Shown here: one piece after another, positions 20,316-29,537 of the stretch
Position numbering within the stretch: the first letter of the stretch is position 1
How the letters are laid out: each line of letters starts with the position of its first letter
Assembly: GCF_014873765.1 (NCBI RefSeq)
Contig: NZ_JADBGG010000022.1
Span: 16,743-80,742 of the forward strand
Reading direction: 5' to 3'
DNA from: Desulfomicrobium macestii
GTDB lineage: Bacteria > Desulfobacterota > Desulfovibrionia > Desulfovibrionales > Desulfomicrobiaceae
Length of the DNA: 64,000 nt
The notes under the pieces: model-generated
Database searches by the model: none
Told to the model about the DNA's origin: nothing
The model's input: the letters and a program-made list of their open reading frames with translations, nothing else
Program-made: the position numbers and the translations under genes

Positions 20316-23300
20316 CTATTCCGGGATCAGGGGCGCCTCGACCCCTTGCCAGTCCGGCGGGAGAGTGCCCCCGGTCTCCACCACGCGGATGGTGTTGTCC
20401 TTGACCTTGATGTCGAAAACGGCCTTCAGGTCATCCTTCGCGTTGCCTTTGAGGCTTTTCAGGGTGGCGCTCACGCCGGGCAACTCGCCATAGGTCTGGC
20501 CCAGATTCCCGGCGTCGATGGTTCCGCTGGTGACCAGACCGTCATCCTCGACCTCAAACTCCTTGAACCCGATGTCCACGTAGCGCACGCCCTGGCCGCT
20601 CGTACCGTCGGGCAGGTCGAAAAGCAGGGTGCCCGTGCCGCTCCAGCGGCCGTTGACCTCGGTGGCCCGGCCCTGCAGCCCGGTGATGAGGAACTCCTTG
20701 CCCCCGGCCACGGGGAAGCGGAAAATGCAGGGTTCTCCGGGCTTTGGCGCGCTGACCAGATAGGCTTTGGGCTCGGACACCACCTGGTCCGCCTGGGTCG
20801 AATAGAACTCGGGGACGGGCATGCCGCCGGGCCCTTCCTTGGCGCGGACGGCGTATTTCTTTTCGCCCTCCTCCAGCACCGCTTCGACGGTGACCTTGTG
20901 GTAGGCCGGCTTGTCCAGGGGCAGGCTGGGCGAGGTGAAGACAACGGTATCGCGCAGGATGTCCTGGGCGTAGGTGTTGTCCTCCTTGAGCCCGGCCCTC
21001 TCGGGAGACGGGCCGATCTTGATCCCGCTCTGCTCGTGGATAACGGTGCCGTCCACCTTCCAGACCAGTCTGATCTTTCCGCTGCCGTAGTATGTAAGCT
21101 CCGCCGTGGCGAAAAAGGCGGCGTCGCAGGTCGAGGCCTTGGCCGCGTCCAGGAGCGCGCCGGCAATCTGCCCGGCGATGGGTGTTTCTGTCATCTGTCC
21201 GGTAACGGGCAGCCCCCCCTGGACTGCGATATCGGAGCCGAGCTTAGTCTGGCCGGTTTGCATGGGCTTCGCGGAGGCTTGTGAACCCTGTCCGGCGGCC
21301 TGTATCGGGCCGGACGGCTGGGTCGGGGATTGGATGGCGCCGCCCGGTTTTTGTGCCGCTGATGACTCGGCGGTTTTCTGGCCTGAGAACACGATGATGG
21401 CCAGGTTTTCGAGGTGCAAGGGGCCGATGGCGGCCGGGTCGGCCTTGATGTCGATGATCGTGGGTTCGCAGTAGAGCAGGAAGGCCCGCCCGCCGGGAAT
21501 CTTGAACTGGCCCAGCGCGCCCCTGTCAGCGGCCGATATCGACAGGTTTGAAGCGGCCGCCCCTCCCGAGGCGCTCAAGGCCGCTGGGTTGACGGCGTCG
21601 GACAGAACAGCCCCCGAGTCGGCCAGAAGGGTTTGCCCAGGCATGTGCGGGGCAAGGTGGGCCTGGCTTGGCAGCGGTTCCGGGGCCTTGCTCATGCTTA
21701 CTATGCTGTGGATGGTGCCGACATCCTCGGCGGGGAGCACAAACAGGCGGATCTGGAATTCATTCGAGTAGCGGTAGGTGTGCTGCAGCTTGACGTTGAG
21801 GTTCGCGATGGGCCGGAGCTGCTCGCCGCTGACGGATTGGCCGGTCTTTTCGACGGCGTTGCCTGGAATGGCCGTGACGATGTCGTACGAGCCGTCGCCC
21901 CAGTCGACGAACATGTTGCTGATGGTCCAGCTGTTGACCGGGGTGGTTCCGGTATACCCCGCACCCCCTGCGTATTGTCCCCAGTGCGTGTCATAGACCA
22001 GGGCCCACGGGCATTCCTCGATGTTGATCAGGCCCGAGATCTGGATCTTGTCCCCGACATAGAAGATGTCTCCGGCGGAGTCGACGGCGTCGGGAGTGAG
22101 CTGGGTGTTGGCCATGGAGCAGGCCAGGCCCGTGGGGCTGAAGGCGGGCAGCTTGATGGGCCAGCGCTCCGAGATCGCGATCTGCACATCAGTGGTCGTG
22201 GTGACGACCTGCTGCATGGCCGCGCCGGGGAATTGAAAGCCCCCGGTGGACTGCAGGCCGCCTGCCTGGCTGCTTCCGGCGGTTTCGCCTTCATCTGCAG
22301 CGGGCGCGCTCTGGGTAGTCACTTTCTTGTACCCGGCCACCTCCCAGAACAGGGCGTTCCGGGCAAAACCATCCGCCAGTTGTTGCGCGATGCCGCCGGG
22401 GCCCTGCGGCGCGGCGACTTCACTGATGGCGGAGCTGCCGGACGTGACGAAGTTGGCCGATCCCCCCGATGCGGACAGCCCGGACTGCAACGAGCCGGTC
22501 TTTGATCCTTCCGCTTTCGCTTCCTGCGTTTCGGGCGAGGCTTGCGCTGCGGGCTGCGGATTGCGGGCCAGGTCGAAAATTTCGGTGATGAAGTCAGCGT
22601 CAGGGGCGTAAAAGCGGTCCGGCATGGGCAACCCGCCGATTTTGCGGGTCATCAGCACCGTGCCTGCGCCGTTGAGGATGCGCAGTTCGAACCATTGCGA
22701 GGCCACGTCTTTTTCCATCCACTCAAAGCGTGTGGAGTCCGTGACCTTGGGGGTTCCGTGGTCGCCCTGGGAGTTTTCCATGATCCAGTAGGTGCCGTGC
22801 TCCGGTTTTTCCAGGAAGATGGAGCCCATGGCAAATTCGACGTCTTTCAGCGGCGGCTGGATCACCATGGGCGGCCTGACGCCGGTGTACACGGCCTTGA
22901 CCAGCCCGGACGTCCCGGTCTGGCGCCATCCGTCCTCGCCGGGCAGCCGGAATTTGAGGCCGCGCGGCCCGGGAGCGGCCTTGCCGCCCACTGTCACGGT
23001 CATGGTCGCCCTGGTGGGGTTTGCAACCTGAAGGTTCGAGACAGTCACATCCGCGCCAAGGCCCACGTTCATGCCGGCGGCGAACAGATCGCCGAGCACC
23101 GTCACTTCGTAGCTTTTGCCCGGATACCAGCGGTTTGGAGTGAGCATGGAGATGGAAGGCTGCAGCACGAGCCGGGGCAGTTCGGGCTTGGCCGCGAGTT
23201 CCGGTTTCTTTTCGATGACCACGGCCTGCAGGCGCGTCCGTTCCCAGGACGCATCCTTGCCGGTCCTGGCCTCCATGGGACGCGGTCCGGGGGCGGCCGA

Positions 23301-24581
23301 TCCGGCGACCTCCACCGTGAAGGAGGCCGTGGCGGCGGAGCCGACCTTCATGTCGCGGACCACGACATCCTTGCCGAATGCGGCTTCCAGGTTTTTTGGC
23401 AGGTGCGCGCCCTGCAGGGTGATCGCATACGTCTCGCCCGGTTCCCACTGGTTCGGGGAGATGGCCATGAGTTCGGGCCGCAATGTCTTGACGGCCGGGA
23501 CGCTGATCGCTGCCGCCGGCTTGGCCTGCACCTCGGCCAGGGCCTGGGAACGGGCCCATTTTGAGTCCGGGCCGGGGCGGATTTCCAGCCACTGCCGACC
23601 CGTCGGGGCCTGATCCGCGACGCGGACCGTCATGCGGGCCATGGCGGGGGACGCCACGGTCAGCTTTTTGATCTCGACGCCCTTGGCGAAACGCGTCTCC
23701 AGCCCCTGGACCAGGTTGGTTCCACGGACCGTGACCTCGTATTCCCCGCCCTGAGTCCACGTGTTGGGGGTCATAGTCGTGACCATGGGCGCGGCCTGCG
23801 GCTTGACCTGGATCGGCCGCGCCGCCTTGCCCGGGGGTTCGGGTTGGGGGTTGATGGTGACCATGAACGGCAGTCGCGAAGTGTGCATGCCCGTCCTGTC
23901 GGAATAGGACACGGCCCGCTGGCCGGGCGCGGCGTCCTTGGCGGCCGTGGCCGTGACGCGCAGGGTGGCACCGCTCGGTTTGGGCAGATGGGCCGAAACT
24001 CCGGGCCCGAAGTTCATCTGGCGCACGGATTCCAGCCCCGTTCCGGAAATGGTCAGTTCCCTGCTTTCCCCCTGGGCGATGGAATTCGGCGTGATGGCCG
24101 TGATGGTCGTCGCGGCCGGGACCGCCGACACGGTCAGCCGGGCCGGGCTCGGCCTTGTCGTGCCTTTGTACTGGACGCTGATGGTGCGCACGCCCGGCGC
24201 GGCCGTGCCTTTCACGGAAACGGGGGCGAGCAATATCTTGTCGCCGACCTGCTGGATGGGGCCCACGGTCACGCCCGGACCCATGTTCAGGACCATGTCC
24301 TTGCTCAGGTTCCGGCCGGTCAGGTTCAGGGTCGCGCTTTGCCCCTGCTGCAGGGTGGCGGGGGCAACGGAAGTCAGTTCGGGAAAGGACGCCTGGGGTT
24401 GAATGACGGTCATGCCCGGGGCGGGAGCGGTTGGCGCGGTCTTTGGTGTGGTCGTGATCTGTGGTTGTGTGGGCTTAAGCGTGGGAAAGGTTTTTTTCAG
24501 GGAGTCAGCTCCCAAGCCATGGACATCGAACAGGACGATCATTGCGATCGCAACAATCAAAGAACTGGTCCGAATTTTCAT
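20316..24581 (-). CDS. Large exported IPT/TIG-repeat protein
   Basis: 1421 residues to the TAG. A signal peptide (MKIRTSSLIVAIAMIVLFDV, cleavage near GLGA-D) is followed by a Thr/Pro-rich linker. Five tandem Ig-like IPT/TIG modules follow at about 50-150, 155-240, 265-360, 370-460 and 480-570. Each starts with a phrase like ITPNSIAQGESRELTISGTG or LTPNRWYPGKSYEVTVLG and ends in APGPR. The rest (about 600-1421) holds beta-rich segments and a Ser/Gln/Ala-rich linker near 1080-1140. TIG modules are extracellular adhesion or spacer folds. It is the largest member of the array. The 241 bases upstream are AT-rich and may carry a second promoter. The stop is unusual because the frame continues open for 680 more codons. 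Confidence 0.88.
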   Translation of the reverse strand: MKIRTSSLIVAIAMIVLFDVHGLGADSLKKTFPTLKPTQPQITTTPKTAPTAPAPGMTVIQPQASFPELTSVAPATLQQGQSATLNLTGRNLSKDMVLNMGPGVTVGPIQQVGDKILLAPVSVKGTAAPGVRTISVQYKGTTRPSPARLTVSAVPAATTITAITPNSIAQGESRELTISGTGLESVRQMNFGPGVSAHLPKPSGATLRVTATAAKDAAPGQRAVSYSDRTGMHTSRLPFMVTINPQPEPPGKAARPIQVKPQAAPMVTTMTPNTWTQGGEYEVTVRGTNLVQGLETRFAKGVEIKKLTVASPAMARMTVRVADQAPTGRQWLEIRPGPDSKWARSQALAEVQAKPAAAISVPAVKTLRPELMAISPNQWEPGETYAITLQGAHLPKNLEAAFGKDVVVRDMKVGSAATASFTVEVAGSAAPGPRPMEARTGKDASWERTRLQAVVIEKKPELAAKPELPRLVLQPSISMLTPNRWYPGKSYEVTVLGDLFAAGMNVGLGADVTVSNLQVANPTRATMTVTVGGKAAPGPRGLKFRLPGEDGWRQTGTSGLVKAVYTGVRPPMVIQPPLKDVEFAMGSIFLEKPEHGTYWIMENSQGDHGTPKVTDSTRFEWMEKDVASQWFELRILNGAGTVLMTRKIGGLPMPDRFYAPDADFITEIFDLARNPQPAAQASPETQEAKAEGSKTGSLQSGLSASGGSANFVTSGSSAISEVAAPQGPGGIAQQLADGFARNALFWEVAGYKKVTTQSAPAADEGETAGSSQAGGLQSTGGFQFPGAAMQQVVTTTTDVQIAISERWPIKLPAFSPTGLACSMANTQLTPDAVDSAGDIFYVGDKIQISGLINIEECPWALVYDTHWGQYAGGAGYTGTTPVNSWTISNMFVDWGDGSYDIVTAIPGNAVEKTGQSVSGEQLRPIANLNVKLQHTYRYSNEFQIRLFVLPAEDVGTIHSIVSMSKAPEPLPSQAHLAPHMPGQTLLADSGAVLSDAVNPAALSASGGAAASNLSISAADRGALGQFKIPGGRAFLLYCEPTIIDIKADPAAIGPLHLENLAIIVFSGQKTAESSAAQKPGGAIQSPTQPSGPIQAAGQGSQASAKPMQTGQTKLGSDIAVQGGLPVTGQMTETPIAGQIAGALLDAAKASTCDAAFFATAELTYYGSGKIRLVWKVDGTVIHEQSGIKIGPSPERAGLKEDNTYAQDILRDTVVFTSPSLPLDKPAYHKVTVEAVLEEGEKKYAVRAKEGPGGMPVPEFYSTQADQVVSEPKAYLVSAPKPGEPCIFRFPVAGGKEFLITGLQGRATEVNGRWSGTGTLLFDLPDGTSGQGVRYVDIGFKEFEVEDDGLVTSGTIDAGNLGQTYGELPGVSATLKSLKGNAKDDLKAVFDIKVKDNTIRVVETGGTLPPDWQGVEAPLIPE

Positions 24582-24822
24582 TGCTTGCCTCGTATACTCT
24601 GTTGGTGACCATCCTGCTGCGACTGTTCTGAATCACGAGCCTATCTGGTAGGGGCCGGTTGTCGGCCAGTCGATGACGGCACTATTCACAGTCATCTCCA
24701 TAAAATAAGCAGCATTATCGTCTAAGGTTTCGTCACGGAACGTTGCGAGTAGACTATTTCTACAGTGATTTGAATGAAGTTATGTGATAAATCATAATAA
24801 ATTGTACTATATATAGTTTATT
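24582..24822. other. AT-rich gap inside the exported-protein array
   Basis: 241 bases without a gene, far more AT-rich than the surroundings, between the KRE9/KNH-like gene and the TIG gene. The short inverted repeat GTAGA-aatag-TCTAC (minus strand) is visible near 24750. It could hold a terminator, an internal promoter or an mRNA processing site. No strong -35/-10 pair was found. Confidence 0.4.
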
Positions 24823-25770
24823 TTATTCTGGAGCGCTCGTAATTGGATTTTCTTTATTAGCTTGTTCCATATTTGGATCGACATATATTATCAATTGATC
24901 GTCTGATACGTTGTTCCAATTTCTTTTTGAGCTCATGCTTATTCTTCTTCCTAATCCAAATTTATATGCATGAACGTGAGATTCATATATTAAAATATGC
25001 TCTGATATTATTTTTTCTAAATTTTTTCTTGCCTCCTTTTCATTTTCAAGCTCCCTCTTAAGAATATTTATCTGGGTTTGCATTATGTCGATTTGATCCA
25101 TGTTTATTCCTGAAGAGTCATCTTTTTCCATTTTGACATCCTTCGAAATGGAAACGTCGTTCTGCATAAGATGCTGTGCTGCGACAGGGCGTGTTGGCGG
25201 GTTTTGATTGTTCTGCAGTGGTAGTCCGCTTTCGGTTCTGTCCGCATTGGATTTTGCAAAGCTGAACGCTCCGGAATATCCCTGACTTTTTTTGTCTCTT
25301 GTTTCGATCCGCACGACCCAGGACTTGCCAGGCACAACGAACTGAGCAGAAGGGAGCCATGACATAAAACTGCCGGTATTTGCGGCCCCGGTTTTGATGG
25401 CCGCCTGGACCGTGCCGCCGGGTCTGTCCATCAGGAGTATGTTCACCGTGGCGGTGGTGGCGATGGCGCTTCTGTCCCAGACGATGGCCAGGGGCTTGTC
25501 GGCCGGGTGCCGAGTGCCCTGGGCCGGGTTTTTGACGGCGATGGTGGCTTTCTGTCCCAGGGGGGCGGTGAAGCCCTGCTTCGTCGGGACGGGCGCTGTC
25601 ACGCCGGGAGCGGTTTTGACGCTCGGAGCCTGCGGTGTCGGCGTGCCGGTGATCTGGTTTGGCGCCGGCGCGGTCTTCATGATCCCGGTCTTGAGTTGAT
25701 CGGCCTGGGACAACGGGGCCGAACAGGTCATGCAGATCATGATGGCGGTGAACAGTACGAGCCTACGCAT
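24823..25770 (-). CDS. Exported protein with KRE9/KNH-like Ig domain and AT-rich C-terminus
   Basis: 315 residues. I chose the ATG at 25770 because AAGGAG precedes it and the protein then begins with a signal peptide (MRRLVLFTAIMICMTCSAPL, cleavage near SQA-D). Residues about 60-170 resemble the KRE9/KNH N-terminal Ig-like domain (PLAIVWDRSAIATTATVNIL ... GSFMSWLPSAQFVVPGKSWV ... GYSGAFSFAK). The last 100 residues form a coiled coil (NILKRELENEKEARKNLEK) and a basic tail. They are encoded by markedly AT-rich DNA (24823-25140), unlike the GC-rich first two thirds, so the gene may be a fusion of segments of different origin. Confidence 0.75.
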   Translation of the reverse strand: MRRLVLFTAIMICMTCSAPLSQADQLKTGIMKTAPAPNQITGTPTPQAPSVKTAPGVTAPVPTKQGFTAPLGQKATIAVKNPAQGTRHPADKPLAIVWDRSAIATTATVNILLMDRPGGTVQAAIKTGAANTGSFMSWLPSAQFVVPGKSWVVRIETRDKKSQGYSGAFSFAKSNADRTESGLPLQNNQNPPTRPVAAQHLMQNDVSISKDVKMEKDDSSGINMDQIDIMQTQINILKRELENEKEARKNLEKIISEHILIYESHVHAYKFGLGRRISMSSKRNWNNVSDDQLIIYVDPNMEQANKENPITSAPE

Positions 25771-25937
25771 GTGGGCACTCCTTGTGATATTGGGAGATCG
25801 TTTCATTGTTTACCCGGGCATTCCCATTCCTGACGGCCGCTTCGCGGCCCCATGACTCGCGCATGTTGTCCTTCACCCGTTTTCCGGGGCCGCTCCATCT
25901 TCCCGCTCTCAACCCCCGTCCCAAGGCGCAACGCGAG

Positions 25938-27551
25938 TCACTGCGCCGGCTGGGGAGTTCGTATCGGCAGCTGCGGCTTGGGTGCGGATCCGGACGGAGG
26001 CGTGGGCTGCTTCAGTATCTGCGTCGGTCGTACACACACCAGCTCCGCCGGTTTTGTCGGCTGCGACGAACTCCAGTTCCTGATTTCATAGGTATGCGTT
26101 GATTTACGCTGTTTGAGCTCATTCGCAATTTTCACGGCGACGTCGTATCCGACTTTTGCGACATTGACGTCGCATTCCTGCTGATTCTGCACATATCCCA
26201 TGGATCTGTAGCAGACGTCGAAATTGACGAGAGACGGGCACGTGATCTTGTTGTTCTGCACAGGACAGTACTTGTCTTGGACGTTTTTCCGTATTCGGCT
26301 CGCGAAATTCTCGGCATGTTCGACGATGTAGTCCTCGTTGCACCATGCCCTGTGCGATTTCGCTTTCAGCGTTGCCGCATCATCGGGGTACTTCGACACC
26401 CAGCGCTCGACGTGGGCCAGTCCGGACTGTGCGAGGTGTTGGCTGCATTCCGAGCCGACGTTGTGTTTGATGTCGACAATCGTTGGGGAATTTGAGCCAA
26501 GGGTTTTTTCTATTTCACTGAAAAATCCCGGCAACTGTTTATCGATGAGCGTGTCGATGCTGACCTTTTGTTGGAAAGCCTTTCTTTGCTCGTCCATGGC
26601 TGGGAGGGTTTTTTCCGCCACTTCCAGCCTCCATTGTACTTCGACAGCTTTTATATAGTAATCCAAAGCCTTATTCACGTGTTCACTCTCGAACGACAGA
26701 TTGCAAAAGAGGTCTGTCATATCTGTTTTTTGCGAACATCGGGATATCATTTGCGGGTCATGCCACTTTGGAGGAGCGCTGTTCGCATCAGCTTTCAGGG
26801 ACTCGACCAGCTGCCCCATCTTGCCCTGATCGTCGTGCGTGATGGCCTGCAGCCCTTCGGGAAGAACCATCGGTTTGAACACCCAATTATAGGCAAACAG
26901 TTCCCGCGGCGTCCCATCACCGCAGTCGATGATGTTCAGTTCGCAGGCGACCATTTCCGCGGCGTCATAGAATCCTTCGCCGATATCCTTGAAAAATTCC
27001 GCCACAGCCGCGAAGGAACCGAGCACTGCCTTGCCGATTTCGATCAGTTCTTCGATCAGGGCGCAGACATCCAGCCCGGCGGCCATGACGCTTGCGATGA
27101 TACAGATGGCGGTTCGGCCGAGCTTTTTCACGATCTCCCAGAAATCCACCTGTACAAAGGCCAGGTAAAGTTCCAGGAGTTCCTCGACCTGGGGCGGAAG
27201 GCTGATGTTCGGGGGCGTCGCGAGCTGGTCGAGGCCGGATTTTTCGTATTCCTCGGAAGCCGTCGAGGTGATTTCCTGTGCGAGCGGGGAGTCGCTGATC
27301 TGAATGCAGTCGATGACGCCGTCTGGGCCGTCGGCTTCGACCAGGCATTGGATCAGCTCCCTGGAGGCCTGAACTTCCGTGGCGCTCATGGGCAGAAAGG
27401 GAATCGGGCCGAATTCGTTTTCAACATCGACCAGGAGGCCAAGAAAGTCGTCCAGCACGTCGGCCCGGACGACGGTCGGTGAGAAAAATGTCATGGCTGC
27501 GGCAAGAAGCGACGCGAGGAGCAGCCGGAGGAAGAGTTTTGTAACGCTCAT
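25938..27551 (-). CDS. Exported cysteine-containing protein, unknown
   Basis: 537 residues with a signal peptide (LFLRLLLASLLAAAMTFFSP, cleavage near VRA-D). The mature part is mostly helical in appearance, with a hydrophobic stretch at about 145-185 (AICIIASVMAAGLDVCALIE). About 15 cysteines could form disulfides (for example ACELNIIDCGDG, SRCSQKTDMTDLFC, CPVQNNKITCPS). The C-terminus is Pro/Gln-rich. No family is recognised. It follows the 221-aa gene by 15 bases and shares its strand and export signal, so it is taken as part of the array. Its codon use is somewhat more AT-rich than that of its neighbours. Confidence 0.7.
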   Translation of the reverse strand: MSVTKLFLRLLLASLLAAAMTFFSPTVVRADVLDDFLGLLVDVENEFGPIPFLPMSATEVQASRELIQCLVEADGPDGVIDCIQISDSPLAQEITSTASEEYEKSGLDQLATPPNISLPPQVEELLELYLAFVQVDFWEIVKKLGRTAICIIASVMAAGLDVCALIEELIEIGKAVLGSFAAVAEFFKDIGEGFYDAAEMVACELNIIDCGDGTPRELFAYNWVFKPMVLPEGLQAITHDDQGKMGQLVESLKADANSAPPKWHDPQMISRCSQKTDMTDLFCNLSFESEHVNKALDYYIKAVEVQWRLEVAEKTLPAMDEQRKAFQQKVSIDTLIDKQLPGFFSEIEKTLGSNSPTIVDIKHNVGSECSQHLAQSGLAHVERWVSKYPDDAATLKAKSHRAWCNEDYIVEHAENFASRIRKNVQDKYCPVQNNKITCPSLVNFDVCYRSMGYVQNQQECDVNVAKVGYDVAVKIANELKQRKSTHTYEIRNWSSSQPTKPAELVCVRPTQILKQPTPPSGSAPKPQLPIRTPQPAQ

Positions 27552-27566
27552 GATGCATCCCCTCCC

Positions 27567-28232
27567 TTACGGCTTGGGCCGGGTTGAGTTCGGGGACGTT
27601 TTTCTTCTCTCGGCCAGGGCTTTCTTCAGTTCGCCTACAGTGATCCGCGTCCCCTGGGGGGACTCGAGCACGGTGCTGTCGGGGCGCTGCGGAATTTGGT
27701 CGACCCTGCGGCCCAGCCCCTTCTCCACGTCCTCCCGGACCTTCTTGACCAGTCCCGCGGTGTAGGTGCGGCCCGAAGGCAGCTGCACGGTTTTCTGGTC
27801 CGGCAGCGTGAAGGCCGAAGCCAGGTCGGAGGGGTTCTTCAGGGGCCTGCCAGTGGCGGCGGGCTTGGCCCGCAACTCCGGAGGCCGCCGGCTGCCCGGC
27901 TGCGCGGTCTTGAACTTCTGGGCGATGGCGGCCAGGCGGCGCGCGTCGCCCATTTTGAGGTATCGCCCCGGCGCGAGCTCGATGATGTCCCTGTCGGCAA
28001 GTGCCGCCAGCGAGCCAGGGGACATTCCCTTCGAGTATTTGATTTTCTTGGGCAGGGCTGCATTTCCCTGGGGCTGTGCATTCTGCGCTGCCGAGGTTTC
28101 CGGCGTGCCCGCGCCCTGCACGGCTTGAACGCTCGGATTTTTCGTGAAGAGGGAATCGGCGCTCAAGTTCCGGGCCATGAGCAGCCCGGTCGAAACGGCC
28201 GCCATCAGGAAGAAAGCAGTCCATGGTTTCAT
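27567..28232 (-). CDS. Small exported protein of the surface array, unknown
   Basis: 221 residues starting at 28232 behind GAGGGTTGCC. A signal peptide (MKPWTAFFLMAAVSTGLLMA ... SAD-S) is followed by an Ala/Gln/Pro-rich linker and a basic, low-complexity mature domain with two short phrases of similar build (RDIIELAPGRYLKMGDARRL and DQKTVQLPSGRTYTAGLVKK), perhaps a degenerate internal repeat. No family is recognised. It sits between the 411-aa and 537-aa genes with spacings of about 55 and 15 bases. Confidence 0.7.
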   Translation of the reverse strand: MKPWTAFFLMAAVSTGLLMARNLSADSLFTKNPSVQAVQGAGTPETSAAQNAQPQGNAALPKKIKYSKGMSPGSLAALADRDIIELAPGRYLKMGDARRLAAIAQKFKTAQPGSRRPPELRAKPAATGRPLKNPSDLASAFTLPDQKTVQLPSGRTYTAGLVKKVREDVEKGLGRRVDQIPQRPDSTVLESPQGTRITVGELKKALAERRKTSPNSTRPKP

Positions 28233-28287
28233 GGCAACCCTCGCATGGTTTGGTACCGGTCAGGGACCGGTTCCATGGCAAAAGGCG

Positions 28288-29523
28288 TTATTTTCCGGAA
28301 ACCCCCTGGTCGCGCAGGGGGACCACCAGCTCCAGTTCCGAGGCCGCGCCGGAGAAGACGACGATGCGGTAGTCGCTGGAAGCCACCGGCCGGCCGTCCA
28401 CCAGGGCCTGGACCTGCCACGCGTGGGGCGAGTTGGTGACCAGCCTGGCCAGGTCGAAGACCGAGAGCATGTAGTAGTTGCGCCCGGTCCGCGCCGCGAG
28501 CACGGGAGAGGACGTGTCGAAGCCCGTCAGCGGGCGGGTCATGGCCTCGGGTTCGAGGGTGTAGAGGCGGAAGAGGTAGGTCGCCCCCTCATGCGCCGGG
28601 GACCAGGAGAAGACCGGCGGCGATTCGGACGACAGGGCCACATGCTCCCTGTCCAGGGGCGCCTGCAGGGCGACGGTCGGGAGATTGGGGATCCTCTCCT
28701 CCGCCGTGACGAAGTACTGCAGGCTCGGCAGGTCGAAGGCCGGGACGGGTTCGATGATTTCAAAGCGTACCGTGTGCAGGCCCGTGGCGTAGGTCGGGAA
28801 GGCCGGCACCGCGGGGCTGGCGATGATGGCCTCGCGCATGCCGGGCAGGAGCTGCTTGGTCACGAAACCCAGGATCTGCCCGTCCGCGACCCAACGGCCG
28901 CGCAGGAGGCCCTGGCCGTTGTAGGTGACAATGGCCGCGGCCCGCAGGCCCTTGGTGTTGCGCGGTACGGTGATGCGTTCACCGGAATCGGGGCGCGGGG
29001 CGTCTCCCGGCGCGGGCTGGTTGAATTCGAGCTGCAGGCCGATGAGCGCGAATTGCCCGGCCGGGGCGGGCACGATCTGCAGGGTTGTTTCCAGGGTCCC
29101 CTCGGGGATGTCCAGCGCGCTGGGGTCGAAGGTGCGGGTGAAAATGATCTGTCCTGCGCCGGCCTTCATGGCTGCGGCGATGACCCGGGCCGGGACTACG
29201 AGGAGTTCCGTGCCTGTGCCCCTGGAATTGAGCACGTTGATGCTGACCGTGCGCTGCAAGGTTCCGAGGGAGTCGCCGCTGGGGGTGGAAAACTGCCCCT
29301 GGGTGGAGGTGGCGACGTAGGAGGCGTTCGGTATGGTATCCAGGACCGTGTACATCAGTTGCACCGGGCTCTGCGTGCCGGGCGAGACGTTGGCGATGCG
29401 CGGTGTGGCGGTGATGTTGGGGTCGGCCGGGGCCGGGACCGGTGCCATGAGGAGCAGGGCGATGCAGGCCAGACAGATGAGCGGCAGGGGCTGCCGCGGT
29501 GGATGCCGGAGGGTGGTGATCAT
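28288..29523 (-). CDS. Exported beta-rich protein of the surface array, unknown
   Basis: 411 residues. The ATG at 29523 has GAGGAGC seven bases upstream, and the signal peptide follows a basic n-region (PLPLICLACIALLLMAPVPA, cleavage at APA-D). The mature protein is beta-rich. Its C-terminal third (about 285-400) has an Ig/FN3-like segment (PPVFSWSPAHEGATYLFRLY ... HAWQVQALVDGRPVASSDYR). It is adjacent to the beta-barrel gene, only 14 bases downstream, and probably acts with it as a periplasmic or surface partner. No family is recognised. Confidence 0.75.
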   Translation of the reverse strand: MITTLRHPPRQPLPLICLACIALLLMAPVPAPADPNITATPRIANVSPGTQSPVQLMYTVLDTIPNASYVATSTQGQFSTPSGDSLGTLQRTVSINVLNSRGTGTELLVVPARVIAAAMKAGAGQIIFTRTFDPSALDIPEGTLETTLQIVPAPAGQFALIGLQLEFNQPAPGDAPRPDSGERITVPRNTKGLRAAAIVTYNGQGLLRGRWVADGQILGFVTKQLLPGMREAIIASPAVPAFPTYATGLHTVRFEIIEPVPAFDLPSLQYFVTAEERIPNLPTVALQAPLDREHVALSSESPPVFSWSPAHEGATYLFRLYTLEPEAMTRPLTGFDTSSPVLAARTGRNYYMLSVFDLARLVTNSPHAWQVQALVDGRPVASSDYRIVVFSGAASELELVVPLRDQGVSGK

Positions 29524-29537
29524 ACGGTGCTCCTCAC

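Noticed and set aside
20316..20318. TAG as a pyrrolysine codon
   Set aside because: Pyrrolysine proteins are mostly methylamine methyltransferases, and no pyl genes are seen. A mutation or ordinary stop is far more likely.
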